A DNA stretch of 64,000 bases from Yersinia mollaretii ATCC 43969 (GTDB lineage: Bacteria > Pseudomonadota > Gammaproteobacteria > Enterobacterales > Enterobacteriaceae). Numbering within the stretch: position 1 is the first letter of the stretch; each line of letters starts with the position of its first letter. The notes beneath the pieces are model-generated. The model ran no database searches. It saw only the letters and a program-made list of their open reading frames with translations, and had not been told where the DNA came from. Below, in pieces: positions 9,945 through 18,809 of this stretch. Both the position numbers and the translations under genes were made by a program. Location of the stretch: positions 4,278,001 through 4,342,000 of the forward strand of contig NZ_CP054043.1 of NCBI RefSeq assembly GCF_013282725.1, given 5' to 3'.

Positions 9945-10934
9945 ATGGTCTATCAAGCAGCGTCCTCCCGCTATCAGGAGATGAAGTATCATCGTTGTGG
10001 GCGGAGTGGGCTAATGCTCCCGGCTATCTCTCTGGGCCTGTGGCATAACTTTGGTGACAGCACGCTGTACGAAAATAGTCGTAATCTGATTCACCGCGCT
10101 TTTGATAGCGGCATCACTCATTTCGATTTAGCCAATAACTATGGCCCGCCTCCCGGATCTGCTGAGTTGAACTTTGGCCGAATCCTCCAGCAGGATCTGC
10201 GCCCTTACCGCGATGAACTGATTATCTCGTCCAAAGCGGGTTACACCATGTGGCCCGGCCCCTATGGTGACTGGGGTTCGAAGAAGTATCTGGTCGCCAG
10301 TATCAATCAAAGCTTGCAACGTATGGGGCTGGATTATGTTGATATCTTCTATCATCATCGCCCCGCTCCTAATACGCCATTGGAAGAGACTATGAGCACC
10401 TTGGATCTGCTGGTACGCCAAGGTAAAGCGCTGTATATCGGCTTATCCAACTACCCTGCGGCGCAAGCGCGTCAGGCTTTCGAGATTCTGGCAGCGTTGG
10501 GGACACCTTGCCTGATCCATCAGCCTAAATATTCCCTGTTTGAACGCGGGATTGAAGCCGAGCTGCAACAGACGCTGGATGAGTACGGGGTGGGGTCTAT
10601 CGCCTTCTCTCCACTGGCGGGTGGTCTTTTGACGGATCGTTATTTAGCCGGTATCCCGCAGGACTCACGGGCGGCCAGTAGCAGTAAATTCCTTAGCCCT
10701 GAACAGCTTACGGCAGAGAAATTGACTAAAGTTCGTCGGCTGAATGAGCTGGCCCTTGCGCGTGGGCAGAAGCTGTCACAGATGTCTTTAGCATGGGTAT
10801 TACGTGGCGGGCGGGTGACTTCAGCCCTGATCGGTGCCAGTAAAATCAGCCAGATTGACGATGCCGTGGGTATGTTGGCGAATACTGAATTTAGCGACGA
10901 AGAGATAAGTATCATCAATGCTATTTTGGTGTAA
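9945..10934 (+). CDS. aldo-keto reductase, YghZ-like (L-glyceraldehyde-3-phosphate reductase family)
   Basis: 329 aa, TIM-barrel NADPH-dependent AKR14-like enzyme. It resembles E. coli YghZ: YHRCGRSGLMLPAISLGLWHNFG, then ITHFDLANNYGPPPGSAE. The catalytic tetrad is recognisable: Asp in FDLANNYG, the Tyr of the same motif, Lys in SSKAGYTMWPGP, His in YHHRP. Start 9945 is chosen for AAGGGG just upstream and for agreement with YghZ (MVYQAASSRY); the GTG at 9894 would add an unconserved leader. The usual YHSHRP-type segment reads YHHRP. The physiological aldehyde is uncertain; methylglyoxal is one option. Confidence 0.85.
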   Translation: MVYQAASSRYQEMKYHRCGRSGLMLPAISLGLWHNFGDSTLYENSRNLIHRAFDSGITHFDLANNYGPPPGSAELNFGRILQQDLRPYRDELIISSKAGYTMWPGPYGDWGSKKYLVASINQSLQRMGLDYVDIFYHHRPAPNTPLEETMSTLDLLVRQGKALYIGLSNYPAAQARQAFEILAALGTPCLIHQPKYSLFERGIEAELQQTLDEYGVGSIAFSPLAGGLLTDRYLAGIPQDSRAASSSKFLSPEQLTAEKLTKVRRLNELALARGQKLSQMSLAWVLRGGRVTSALIGASKISQIDDAVGMLANTEFSDEEISIINAILV

Positions 10935-11104
10935 ACGTTCTCTCTGTAATATTGGACGGGGGTACTCAACGGCCCCTGCTCCCTTCGCACCCATCCCCCA
11001 CAGATAAATCCTAAATCCTTATTTTACAGTTTTATCCGAATCCCAGCGGTTGGCGAACTGTTTAAGATAGCACCATAGCCAATAAGGTCTGGTAAGGATT
11101 AATC

Positions 11105-11536
11105 ATGTTAAAAGTGGCTGCGTTTAAGTCAACGATGTTGAAACTGAGTGTGGTGAGGCCGAGAAGGGTAAAGCCCCTACTGCTGATAACGATATTAGCT
11201 TGGTTGCCACTCATTCCGATGGCAAATGCCGAAAGTATTGAACTCTTACCCAGTGTCACGTTGAACATTGGCGAGCAAGATCGCAGCGGTAATTATTGGG
11301 ATGGTTATGACTGGCGTGACCGCCAATGGTGGCAAGATCATCAGGGGCGGGATTTAGGCGAACGTAATCGCCATGGACATTACTGGGATGGGCATCGCTG
11401 GCAAAACAGAGATTGGTGGAAGAAAAACTACTATTACCGCGAAGGGCGCTATTGGAAATACGATAAGCACTATGACAAACACGGTAAAAAGCATCATAAG
11501 GGTAAAGGCCATGGTCACGGCCATCATGATGATTAA
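11105..11536 (+). CDS. ypeC: DUF2502 exported protein (YpeC-like)
   Basis: 143 aa. Hydrophobic signal region (residues about 23-40, cleavage near ANA-ES), then ESIELLPSVTLNIGEQDRSGNYWDGYDWRD, the DUF2502 signature of E. coli YpeC. The mature part is Trp/Tyr/Arg-rich and ends in a Lys/His/Gly tail (HGKKHHKGKGHGHGHHDD) that could bind metal. ATG 11105 has AAGGA 6 nt upstream; a second Met at 11138 would give a more usual signal peptide. It is next to mntH, as in E. coli, but convergent. Function unknown; periplasmic. Confidence 0.8.
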   Translation: MLKVAAFKSTMLKLSVVRPRRVKPLLLITILAWLPLIPMANAESIELLPSVTLNIGEQDRSGNYWDGYDWRDRQWWQDHQGRDLGERNRHGHYWDGHRWQNRDWWKKNYYYREGRYWKYDKHYDKHGKKHHKGKGHGHGHHDD

Positions 11537-11586
11537 CTAAAGAAAAACGGGCGGGTTATTTACCCACACTCGCCAATATATTTCGG

Positions 11587-12816
11587 CTAAATTAAGCTAA
11601 TCAGCAGATAAGCATTGAGTCCAATCACAAACAAGACGACGAGTTTACCCAAAATCTGAGTGAATTTTGTATCCACCAGCTCACCCATCAACTCTTTATT
11701 CCCGGTGAAAACCAGCAATGGCACCAGCGCCAGTGCAATACCAAAACTCAGTAATACCTGACTCATCACTAAGATCTGTGTGGCATCGATCCCCACCATA
11801 ATGACGATAAAGGAGGGCAGCATAGTTATCGAGCGACGCAACCACATCGGAATATAAAAGCGCACAAAACCCTGCATGACCACCTGCCCCGCCATGGTGC
11901 CCACGACAGTGGATGAAAGCCCAGCCGCTATCAAGCTCAAGCCAAAAACAGTGGCGGCGGCATTACCCAGCAGGGGTTGTAGGGTCAAATACGCCTCTTC
12001 GATTTCAGCAACATTCTGGTAACCACTGAAATGAAACGCCGCTGCGGCCGTCGCCATCATCGCCAGATTGACGAAACCCGCAATCGTCATCGCAATCGCC
12101 ACATCAAATCGGGTCGAGGCATAACGCTGAGCTTTAGACTCTTTCCCTTCCGCTTGAGTTAACGCTGAATGCAGATAAATAACATGCGGCATGATGGTTG
12201 CCCCCAACACCCCGGCGGCTAAAAATACGGCGTTACCATTCGGTAAATTGGGGATCAGCATCCCACGGCCAAGCGCTGCAATATTGGGTTGAGAGAAAAT
12301 CAGCTCGACGATATAGGCTGCCGCAACAAACAGTAACAAGCCGCCGACGACCAACTCGATCGGCTTTTGCCCCCGATTTTGCAGCATAAGAATAAGGAAA
12401 GTGGCAATCCCGGTCAGTACAGCCCCTTCCAATAATGTGACACCTAGCAGTAATTTAAAACCGATGGCCGCCCCGATAAATTCAGCCAGATCAGTCGCCA
12501 TGACGATAATTTCAGCTTGTACCCAGTAGGCCCAAACCACGGGGCGCGGGAAGCGGTCACGAATATGCTCCGCCAGGTTTTTGCCCGTCGCAATACCGAG
12601 TTTGGCTGAGAGCAACTGAACCAACATCGCCATGACGTTGGCCCATACCACCACCCACAGCAAGGTATAACCGAACGAGGCACCGGCCTGAATATTTGTC
12701 GCGAAATTACCGGGATCAATATAAGCAATGGCAGCGATAAAAGCAGGCCCCATCAAGGAGAGTTTAGCTCTCCTCGATGTACGGCGGGATGTATCGACAG
12801 CACGGCTATTCAGCAT
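11587..12816 (-). CDS. mntH: Mn(II)/Fe(II) NRAMP transporter
   Basis: 409 aa, 11-TM NRAMP-family proton-coupled divalent metal importer of the inner membrane. Metal-site motifs are visible: [14 protein letters not shown] in TM1 and MPHVIYLHS in TM6. ATG 12816, AAGGG 9 nt upstream. Its promoter overlaps a perfect Fur-box core (see the regulatory feature), so iron repression is likely; an MntR site is expected from other enterobacteria but I could not assign one confidently. nupC is divergent. Confidence 0.95.
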   Translation of the reverse strand: MLNSRAVDTSRRTSRRAKLSLMGPAFIAAIAYIDPGNFATNIQAGASFGYTLLWVVVWANVMAMLVQLLSAKLGIATGKNLAEHIRDRFPRPVVWAYWVQAEIIVMATDLAEFIGAAIGFKLLLGVTLLEGAVLTGIATFLILMLQNRGQKPIELVVGGLLLFVAAAYIVELIFSQPNIAALGRGMLIPNLPNGNAVFLAAGVLGATIMPHVIYLHSALTQAEGKESKAQRYASTRFDVAIAMTIAGFVNLAMMATAAAAFHFSGYQNVAEIEEAYLTLQPLLGNAAATVFGLSLIAAGLSSTVVGTMAGQVVMQGFVRFYIPMWLRRSITMLPSFIVIMVGIDATQILVMSQVLLSFGIALALVPLLVFTGNKELMGELVDTKFTQILGKLVVLFVIGLNAYLLISLI

Positions 12817-12859
12817 TCAGTATGACCCTTGGAAAATAACGTCTTCTTTCTTATCACCA

Positions 12860-12887
12860 ATAATATCCAAATGATAATAATTATCAA
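12860..12887 (-). promoter_or_regulatory. mntH promoter overlapping a Fur box
   Basis: On the minus strand, -35 TTGATA (12887-12882) and -10 TATTAT (12865-12860) have a 16-bp spacer. The -35 end is covered by TGATAAT-A-ATTATCA (12872-12886), a perfect 7-1-7 Fur-box core. Predicted transcription starts near 12853, giving a leader of about 37 nt. Confidence 0.75.
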
Positions 12888-13214
12888 GCGCATTTAGATC
12901 AGCAAAACTTATCTCTCTGATAGGCGAACCCCATAAATCTGCCACATCACTATCCTTCACTTTTGCTTTCTGAAAAGTTGAGCTAAATGTGGCATCGCTA
13001 TTTTCAAGACTGTTCACTAGAATAATTTAAACTAGCATAGCTAACCTACTGGCGTAGCAAATGTTTAGCAGCGATTTTTTTTGTGATCAACTCCGCTAAT
13101 TTGTTTGCATTTATGAAAACGAATTTCTATATTTGCAGCCTACATCTCGTTTTTAATGTAGCCGTTACATAAAATGTCCACCAAAATCTAGCCTGCCTCA
13201 AATTTGGAGCACAC

Positions 13215-14399
13215 ATGTCCCATATTCTGCAGTTTGCGTTGGCCTTAGTCGTGGTGGCCATATTAGCTTTAGCGATCTGTAAAGATCGTAAAAGCATTCG
13301 CATTCGGTTTGTTATTCAATTGCTGGTTATTGAAGTGTTGTTGGCGTATTTCTTCCTTCATTCGGAAGTTGGATTAGGTTTTGTGAAAGGATTCGCCGGT
13401 TTATTCGACAAATTACTTGGATTTGCCGCGACCGGTACTGATTTTGTCTTTGGCAATATGGGTGATAAAGGTCTCGCCTTCTTCTTCCTGAGAGTGTTAT
13501 GCCCTATCGTCTTTATCTCTGCTTTGATTGGTATTCTGCAATACATCAAAGTGCTGCCGATTGTTATTCGGATTATTGGTACTTTATTATCCAAAGTTAA
13601 CGGCATGGGTAAGTTGGAATCATTCAACGCTGTCAGCTCACTGATTCTGGGTCAGTCTGAAAACTTCATCGCTTATAAAGACATTTTGGGCAAAATGTCT
13701 GAAAAACGTATGTACACCATGGCAGCAACCGCAATGTCGACAGTATCTATGTCGATTGTGGGTGCTTATATGTCAATGCTGGACGCGAAATTCGTGGTCG
13801 CGGCACTGGTGCTTAACATGTTCAGTACCTTTATCGTGTTGTCATTGATCAACCCGTATAAAGCGGAAGATGAAGAAGAGTTACAACTCAGTAACTTGCA
13901 TGAAGGCCAAAGTTTCTTTGAAATGCTGGGTGAATATATCCTAGCCGGTTTCAAAGTAGCCATTATCGTTGCTGCCATGCTGATTGGTTTTATTGCATTG
14001 ATTGCCGCAATGAATGCCTTATTCAGCCTGTTGTTCGGGATTAGCTTCCAGGGGATTCTAGGTTATGTGTTCTTCCCGTTTGCTTGGGTCATGGGTGTAC
14101 CGACTCATGAAGCTTTGCAGGTCGGCGGTATCATGGCAACCAAGCTGGTTTCTAACGAATTCGTAGCAATGATGGACTTACAGAAAGTCGCCTCAGAACT
14201 GTCACCACGCAGTGTGGGCATTTTGTCCGTATTCCTGGTTTCATTCGCTAACTTCTCTTCTATCGGTATCGTCGCCGGTGCGATTAAGGGTCTGAATGAA
14301 CATCAAGGCAATGTCGTTTCTCGCTTTGGCTTGAAACTGCTGTACGGCTCTACGCTGGTCAGTGTGCTGTCCGCCTCTATCGCGGGCCTAGTGCTCTAA
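13215..14399 (+). CDS. nupC: nucleoside:H+ symporter NupC
   Basis: 394 aa, concentrative nucleoside transporter family, inner membrane. Recognised from the N-terminal fragment [26 protein letters not shown] and the core motifs [13 protein letters not shown] and [26 protein letters not shown], which line the nucleoside site. ATG 13215, GGAG 8 nt upstream. It imports nucleosides except (deoxy)guanosine in E. coli. The upstream 13018-13214 region is AT-rich and carries a TGTGATC half-site (about 13082) that could be part of a CRP site, but no full palindrome. Confidence 0.95.
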   Translation: MSHILQFALALVVVAILALAICKDRKSIRIRFVIQLLVIEVLLAYFFLHSEVGLGFVKGFAGLFDKLLGFAATGTDFVFGNMGDKGLAFFFLRVLCPIVFISALIGILQYIKVLPIVIRIIGTLLSKVNGMGKLESFNAVSSLILGQSENFIAYKDILGKMSEKRMYTMAATAMSTVSMSIVGAYMSMLDAKFVVAALVLNMFSTFIVLSLINPYKAEDEEELQLSNLHEGQSFFEMLGEYILAGFKVAIIVAAMLIGFIALIAAMNALFSLLFGISFQGILGYVFFPFAWVMGVPTHEALQVGGIMATKLVSNEFVAMMDLQKVASELSPRSVGILSVFLVSFANFSSIGIVAGAIKGLNEHQGNVVSRFGLKLLYGSTLVSVLSASIAGLVL

Positions 14400-14418
14400 G
14401 CTTCAGAAAAAACTCTCC

Positions 14419-14443
14419 AAAAGGCGCTACGGCGTCTTTTTTT
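14419..14443 (+). terminator. intrinsic terminator of nupC
   Basis: Six-pair stem AGGCGC / GCGTCT (one G-T wobble), loop TACG, followed by a run of T residues, 20 bp after the nupC stop. Confidence 0.75.
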
Positions 14444-14514
14444 ATGTCTGCAATTCGGTGATGGGGAATTTGTTTGAATGATGGTCTGTTTGGGATATGA
14501 CAGATTGGGGAATG

Positions 14515-14539
14515 TGTTGGGTGTTGGGTGTTGGGTGTT
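14515..14539. repeat. heptanucleotide tandem repeat
   Basis: The unit TGTTGGG occurs 3.6 times in direct tandem. It is non-coding, between the nupC terminator and the tRNA relics; a possible length-variable microsatellite. Confidence 0.6.
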
Positions 14540-14567
14540 TAAGGGGAATAACTGGAAACTTGATAAA

Positions 14568-14585
14568 TGGTGGGCCGTGCGGGAT
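14568..14585 (-). pseudogene. tRNA-Lys 3'-end fragment
   Basis: The 18 bp TGGTGGGCCGTGCGGGAT is the complement of a tRNA-Lys 3' end including CCA, with one change (GGCC for GACC) from the intact gene at 14775. Nothing tRNA-like follows. An identical 18-mer recurs at 14605. Confidence 0.6.
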
Positions 14586-14604
14586 AACTTGTACTGCTAC
14601 ATAA

Positions 14605-14696
14605 TGGTGGGCCGTGCGGGATGACTCGGCCTCTGGCCTCGCCCTTCGGGTCAACGCTGACGCGTTGCTGTCTCGCTTCGCTCGGCTCGAACCTGC
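14605..14696 (-). pseudogene. tRNA-Lys 3' fragment with a 64-bp T-loop insert (copy A)
   Basis: The 18-bp tRNA-Lys 3' end (14605-14622) is followed by 64 bp (14623-14686) and then by the tRNA continuation TCGAACCTGC (14687-14696). The foreign segment therefore sits inside the T-loop. The anticodon and D arms are missing. The last 55 bp of element plus flank (14640-14694) are identical to copy B at 14913-14967. Confidence 0.65.
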
Positions 14697-14774
14697 ACGC
14701 AGGGTCTCACCCACACGATTCTGGGTTGTTTGCGACGTATAAGTTTTGGGGAATAGAAGAGGTACTTGATATAA

Positions 14775-14850
14775 TGGTGGGTCGTGCGGGATTCGAACCT
14801 GCGACCAATTGATTAAAAGTCAACTGCTCTACCAACTGAGCTAACGACCC
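14775..14850 (-). tRNA. lysV: tRNA-Lys (anticodon TTT)
   Basis: Complete 76-nt cloverleaf with encoded CCA: acceptor GGGTCGT / ACGACCC, D arm, anticodon loop CTTTTAA, T arm GCAGGTTCGAATCCTGC. Last intact gene of the Val-Val-Val-Lys cluster, the same order as E. coli valU-valX-valY-lysV. Transcribed on the minus strand. Confidence 0.97.
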
Positions 14851-14884
14851 ATTATATAGACTTACTTGACATTTTTAGTGCTTA

Positions 14885-15017
14885 TCGTGCGGGATTACTC
14901 ATCCTGCGGATTCGCCCTTCGGGTCAACGCTGACGCGTTGCTGTCTCGCTTCGCTCGGCTCGAACCTTTAACCAATTGATTAAAAGTCAACTGCTCTACC
15001 AACTGAGCTAACGACCC
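14885..15017 (-). pseudogene. disrupted tRNA-Lys with a 64-bp T-loop insert (copy B)
   Basis: The 5' two thirds (15017 down to 14968: acceptor 5' strand, D arm, anticodon arm with TTT) equal the intact tRNA-Lys. The T arm is then interrupted at the same T-loop site by 64 bp (14896-14959). The 3' end keeps only TCGTGCGGGAT; the final acceptor bases and CCA are replaced, and the 5' T-stem has changed (TTA for GCG). It cannot form a normal acceptor or T stem, so it is a pseudogene or a structured relic. Confidence 0.75.
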
Positions 15018-15061
15018 ACTATTATGGTGATGCATTTATAGCGTGATACAAATAAAAGAAG

Positions 15062-15137
15062 TGGTGGGCGATACCAGATTCGAACTGATGACCCCCTCCG
15101 TGTAAAGGAGATGCTCTACCAACTGAGCTAATCGCCC
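15062..15137 (-). tRNA. tRNA-Val (anticodon TAC)
   Basis: 76 nt with encoded CCA; acceptor GGGCGAT / ATCGCCC, anticodon loop CTTTACA, T arm ATCAGTTCGAATCTGGT. One of three identical copies. Confidence 0.97.
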
Positions 15138-15184
15138 ACTTCTACCTATTTGAATCTTAATGCCTTAAAACAATGAGTGATGAG

Positions 15185-15260
15185 TGGTGGGCGATACCAG
15201 ATTCGAACTGATGACCCCCTCCGTGTAAAGGAGATGCTCTACCAACTGAGCTAATCGCCC
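15185..15260 (-). tRNA. tRNA-Val (anticodon TAC)
   Basis: Second of three identical 76-nt copies, separated from its neighbours by 45-47 bp processing spacers. Confidence 0.97.
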
Positions 15261-15305
15261 TCATCTATCTCATTTTTACTACTTTAATCCACAACGCGTC
15301 GAGTT

Positions 15306-15381
15306 TGGTGGGCGATACCAGATTCGAACTGATGACCCCCTCCGTGTAAAGGAGATGCTCTACCAACTGAGCTAATCGCCC
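15306..15381 (-). tRNA. tRNA-Val (anticodon TAC)
   Basis: Third and promoter-proximal copy, 76 nt with encoded CCA, identical to the other two. Confidence 0.97.
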
Positions 15382-15401
15382 CGCCGTGTTGTTGGAGTCG
15401 C

Positions 15402-15429
15402 ATTATAGGGATAGTTCGAAGTGAGTCAA
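15402..15429 (-). promoter_or_regulatory. promoter of the Val-Val-Val-Lys tRNA operon
   Basis: On the minus strand TTGACT (15429-15424), a 16-bp spacer and TATAAT (15407-15402), followed by a GC-rich discriminator (GCGACTCC), the hallmark of stringently controlled stable-RNA promoters. It lies 21 bp before the first tRNA-Val. Confidence 0.8.
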
Positions 15430-15552
15430 CGGTTTTTAAAACGAAAACAACCGTTCGCCGCAAATTTAAACAGGATGCGATATTTATCGCCGCTATGAGC
15501 GTTTGTTTAGCTATATCTGTCAGTAATCATCAATTGCATGTCGGTAACATCG

Positions 15553-15580
15553 TTGAGGAATTACTACAGGGTGGTAGAAT
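15553..15580 (+). promoter_or_regulatory. candidate gltX promoter
   Basis: TTGAGG (15553-15558), 16-bp spacer, TAGAAT (15575-15580), 75 bp upstream of the gltX start. Good match to sigma-70 apart from the last -35 bases. Confidence 0.5.
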
Positions 15581-15655
15581 GACGCCTACTTTTTCGAATT
15601 TCGAGCAACAGCCAGTGTCTGCTGGTTGGCGTAGCGTAATAAGGCATTGATCCCA

Positions 15656-17071
15656 ATGAAAATCAAAACCCGTTTTGCCCCCAGCCCTACCGGCTATCTC
15701 CATGTAGGTGGTGCACGTACTGCACTCTACTCCTGGTTATTCACCCGTCATTTAGGCGGTGAATTTGTTCTGCGCATTGAAGACACCGATCTTGAGCGCT
15801 CAACTCAGGAAGCTATCGACGCCATTATGGACGGTATGAACTGGCTGAATCTGGATTGGGATGAAGGCCCGTATTTCCAGACCAAACGTTTCGATCGCTA
15901 CAATGCCGTGATTGACCAAATGTTAGAAAAGGGCACGGCCTATCGTTGCTACTGTTCGAAAGAGCGTCTGGATGAGCTGCGCGAGGCCCAAATGGCTAAT
16001 AACGAGAAGCCTCGCTATGATGGCCGCTGCCGTGATAGCCAATGTACCCATGGTGCAGATGAGCCGTCGGTAGTGCGTTTCCGTAACCCGCAAGAAGGCT
16101 CCGTTATTTTCGACGATAAAATCCGTGGGCCGATCGAATTCAGTAACCAAGAGCTGGATGATTTAATCATCCGTCGTACTGATGGTTCACCCACCTATAA
16201 CTTCTGTGTCGTGGTCGATGACTGGGATATGGAGATCACGCATGTTATTCGTGGTGAAGACCATATCAACAATACACCTCGCCAGATCAATATTCTAAAA
16301 GCGCTGGGCGCACCCGTTCCTGAATATGCTCACGTTTCAATGATTCTGGGGGATGACGGCAAAAAACTGTCTAAACGTCACGGTGCAGTTGGCGTCATGC
16401 AATACCGCGATGACGGCTACCTGCCAGAAGCCTTGCTGAACTATTTGGTGCGTTTGGGTTGGTCACATGGCGATCAGGAGATTTTCTCTGTTGCCGAAAT
16501 GACCGAGCTCTTTACTCTCGATGCGGTGAGCAAATCAGCCAGTGCTTTCAATACTGAAAAGCTGCAATGGCTGAACCACCACTATATCAATAGCTTGCCG
16601 CCAGAACATGTTGCTGTGCAGTTGTCGTGGCATGTGGAGCAGTTGGGTATCGATACACGTAACGGCCCTGAATTGGTTGAAATTGTTAAGCTACTGGGCG
16701 AGCGCTGTAAGACACTGAAAGAGATGGCGGAATCTTGCCGCTACTTCTACGAAGAGTTTGCTGAGTTCGACGTTGATGCCGCTAAAAAACATTTACGTCC
16801 TGTTGCACGCCAGCCGCTCGAAGCTGTCAAAGCTAAACTCGCGGCCATCACTGACTGGACCACCGAAAACGTACACCACGCCATTCAAGGCACCGCTGAC
16901 GAATTAGGTGTAGGTATGGGGAAAGTGGGCATGCCGTTGCGTGTTGCTGTCACGGGTGCAGGCCAATCACCGGGGATGGACGTCACTGTTCATGCTATCG
17001 GTCAGGCTCGTTCACTGGCTCGAATTGATAAAGCACTGGCCTTTATCAGCGAACGCGAAGCTCAGCAGTAA
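15656..17071 (+). CDS. gltX: glutamyl-tRNA synthetase
   Basis: 471 aa class I aminoacyl-tRNA synthetase charging tRNA-Glu, near-identical to E. coli GltX. HIGH-equivalent motif HVGG in [20 protein letters not shown], a zinc-binding Cys cluster ([14 protein letters not shown]), and the KMSKS-equivalent [10 protein letters not shown] 15656 gives the conserved N-terminus [13 protein letters not shown]; a TTG 9 nt upstream is not needed. It sits between the Val/Lys and Ala tRNA clusters as in E. coli. Confidence 0.98.
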   Translation: MKIKTRFAPSPTGYLHVGGARTALYSWLFTRHLGGEFVLRIEDTDLERSTQEAIDAIMDGMNWLNLDWDEGPYFQTKRFDRYNAVIDQMLEKGTAYRCYCSKERLDELREAQMANNEKPRYDGRCRDSQCTHGADEPSVVRFRNPQEGSVIFDDKIRGPIEFSNQELDDLIIRRTDGSPTYNFCVVVDDWDMEITHVIRGEDHINNTPRQINILKALGAPVPEYAHVSMILGDDGKKLSKRHGAVGVMQYRDDGYLPEALLNYLVRLGWSHGDQEIFSVAEMTELFTLDAVSKSASAFNTEKLQWLNHHYINSLPPEHVAVQLSWHVEQLGIDTRNGPELVEIVKLLGERCKTLKEMAESCRYFYEEFAEFDVDAAKKHLRPVARQPLEAVKAKLAAITDWTTENVHHAIQGTADELGVGMGKVGMPLRVAVTGAGQSPGMDVTVHAIGQARSLARIDKALAFISEREAQQ

Positions 17072-17094
17072 AACGTAGTACTCTCAATATGATC

Positions 17095-17119
17095 AGGCGG
17101 CGACTCAGCCGCCTTTTTT
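17095..17119 (+). terminator. intrinsic terminator of gltX
   Basis: Perfect 7-bp stem AGGCGGC / GCCGCCT, loop GACTCA, then T-run, 23 bp after the stop. Confidence 0.9.
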
Positions 17120-17224
17120 ATGTGGATAGCGTTATTAATTGTGAGCAGGATTCCATTTATTATGCTGTTTGCTGACTGATTTGGCGGCTTTTTCAGCGCT
17201 TAACGCGAGAAATCGAATTAGCCG

Positions 17225-17253
17225 TTGACACTGTTTCAGTGGTTTCATATCAT
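17225..17253 (+). promoter_or_regulatory. promoter of the two tRNA-Ala genes
   Basis: TTGACA, 17-bp spacer, TATCAT, followed by a GC-rich discriminator (GCGCCCC); 35 bp upstream of the first tRNA. A typical stable-RNA promoter. Confidence 0.8.
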
Positions 17254-17287
17254 GCGCCCCGTTCACACGATTTATTATGTGCGCATT

Positions 17288-17363
<76 letters not shown>

Positions 17364-17456
17364 AATTTTACTTTTTGATTAGCGACGTTTTATTGCGTAA
17401 TCAAGTGGGTAAGATGGGTGGCACAGAGATAAATCATCACGAACAACCACATTTGT

Positions 17457-17532
<76 letters not shown>

Positions 17533-17538
17533 CTCTTT

Positions 17539-17566
17539 AAAAAATCGGCTTATGGCCGATTTTTTG
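17539..17566 (+). terminator. intrinsic terminator of the tRNA-Ala operon
   Basis: AAAATCGGC / GCCGATTTT stem with a 5-nt loop and T-run, 7 bp after the second tRNA-Ala. Confidence 0.88.
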
Positions 17567-17696
17567 CTATCTAATGCTAACCCTTATCACGCGTCTCTGC
17601 TTCAACTTGCCATAAAACCAGCCACTCTCCATTTTGTCATTGACCCCTGTTACCCTGCATACTCTCTAACGGCATTGATTATCTTAGGAATAGCTC

Positions 17697-18260
17697 ATGA
17701 ACCAGCAACAACAACAAATCATTCAATGGCTCAATGCTGACTCTTATCGTATGCAGGCATTGTCTATTGCGCGTAAGCTCGGGCTGAGCCAGTGGTGCCT
17801 AGCGGCTGGATTTGTTCGCAATCTCGTGTGGGATCAGTTGCATGGACACCGCGCCCCGACACCACTCAATGATATTGACTTAGTCTATTTTGATGAGCAG
17901 AACATCAGCGAACAACATGATTTGCAGTTAGAAGCACAGTTACAGCAGCACAGCTTCTCCCAGCATCCCCCCTTCCCCTGGTCAGTAAAAAATCAGGCCA
18001 GAATGCATCTGCGCAGTGGCCGCCTGCCTTATAACAGCACAGAAGATGCCATCAGCTATTGGGTTGAAGTGGAAACGGCGATTGGTGCCAGACTCAAAGA
18101 AAATGGGGATATCGAATTGGTGGCACCGCTAGGGTTAGATGCGCTGTTTACCCACACCATTACTTTGAATGCGAAAAATGGGGATATCGACACCTATCAC
18201 CAGCGCATCAATAGTAAAGATTGGCAACGACATTGGCCCGAATTGCGCTTGGTGGTTTAG
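17697..18260 (+). CDS. nucleotidyltransferase family protein (DUF925)
   Basis: 187 aa, COG3575/DUF925 family. The nucleotidyltransferase signature is CLAAGFVRNLVWDQL followed by LNDIDLVYFD, where the two Asp residues in DIDLVYFD would be the metal-binding pair. A further conserved block is KNQARMHLRSG...YNSTEDAISYWVE. Substrate unknown; soluble. ATG 17697 with AGGAATA upstream. No operon; it lies between the tRNA-Ala terminator and the flxA-like gene. Confidence 0.78.
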   Translation: MNQQQQQIIQWLNADSYRMQALSIARKLGLSQWCLAAGFVRNLVWDQLHGHRAPTPLNDIDLVYFDEQNISEQHDLQLEAQLQQHSFSQHPPFPWSVKNQARMHLRSGRLPYNSTEDAISYWVEVETAIGARLKENGDIELVAPLGLDALFTHTITLNAKNGDIDTYHQRINSKDWQRHWPELRLVV

Positions 18261-18343
18261 CGGCTCAGCGCCCTGTTTTGGCACTCATAAAAACGCCAAG
18301 TGATAAGTTAGTGATAAGATTGTGTAAAACAGCCCTAGAGCGT

Positions 18344-18370
18344 TAAAGGTTAATATTCTGCCGTCGATAA
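18344..18370 (+). promoter_or_regulatory. sigma-28 (FliA) promoter
   Basis: TAAAGGTT, 11-bp spacer, GTCGATAA; compare the FliA consensus TAAAGTTT-N11-GCCGATAA. 14 of 16 positions match with exact spacing, 32 bp before the flxA-like start codon. Confidence 0.85.
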
Positions 18371-18402
18371 GCATTACTCTATCCACGTTTTTCTAAGGAA
18401 TA

Positions 18403-18747
18403 ATGATGTCGAATACGATTTCAGCCGCCTCTACCTCAGTGAGCAGCAGTAGCTCTTCAGACAGCAGCACGGCCGCACAAATTAAGTCGCTTAATCAGCA
18501 GATTCAAAAACTGACAGAAAAATTAAGCACCTTAAAAGATTCTGGCTTGACCGCTGATGAGTTACAAAAACAGCAGCAACAAATTCAGAGTCAAATTGCG
18601 GCGCTGCAAGCTCAAGTTGCTCGCATTGAGGCACAGGAAGCGGAAAAAGCGAAAGAAGGAAAGGACGACACAGTGAGCCCGAGTACACCGACAGGTGATG
18701 GGGTCAACCGCCCTTCTGCTCAAAACCAGATTGACGTCTATATTTAA
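18403..18747 (+). CDS. flxA: FlxA-like protein
   Basis: 114 aa, soluble, low complexity. A Ser/Thr-rich N-terminus (residues 8-27) is followed by a predicted coiled coil rich in Gln, Lys and Leu (residues about 28-85) and a short conserved tail ending IDVYI. Length and organisation match E. coli FlxA, a FliA-dependent protein of unknown role. A sigma-28 promoter stands directly upstream. Start is ATG 18403 or 18406; the AAGGAA is near both. Confidence 0.75.
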   Translation: MMSNTISAASTSVSSSSSSDSSTAAQIKSLNQQIQKLTEKLSTLKDSGLTADELQKQQQQIQSQIAALQAQVARIEAQEAEKAKEGKDDTVSPSTPTGDGVNRPSAQNQIDVYI

Positions 18748-18809
18748 TGCCATTTTTGTCCGACAAAACAATACATTGGCGATGGACGGATAGCGCCCAT
18801 CGCCACGTT

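Noticed and set aside
12817..13017. 66-codon frame ending TGA directly before the mntH ATG
   Set aside because: It starts at GTG without a ribosome-binding site and spans the predicted mntH promoter and Fur box, so it is unlikely to be transcribed as a leader peptide.
14442..14812. Frames across the tRNA-Lys relics
   Set aside because: They read through tRNA sequence and the 64-bp insert; no protein features.
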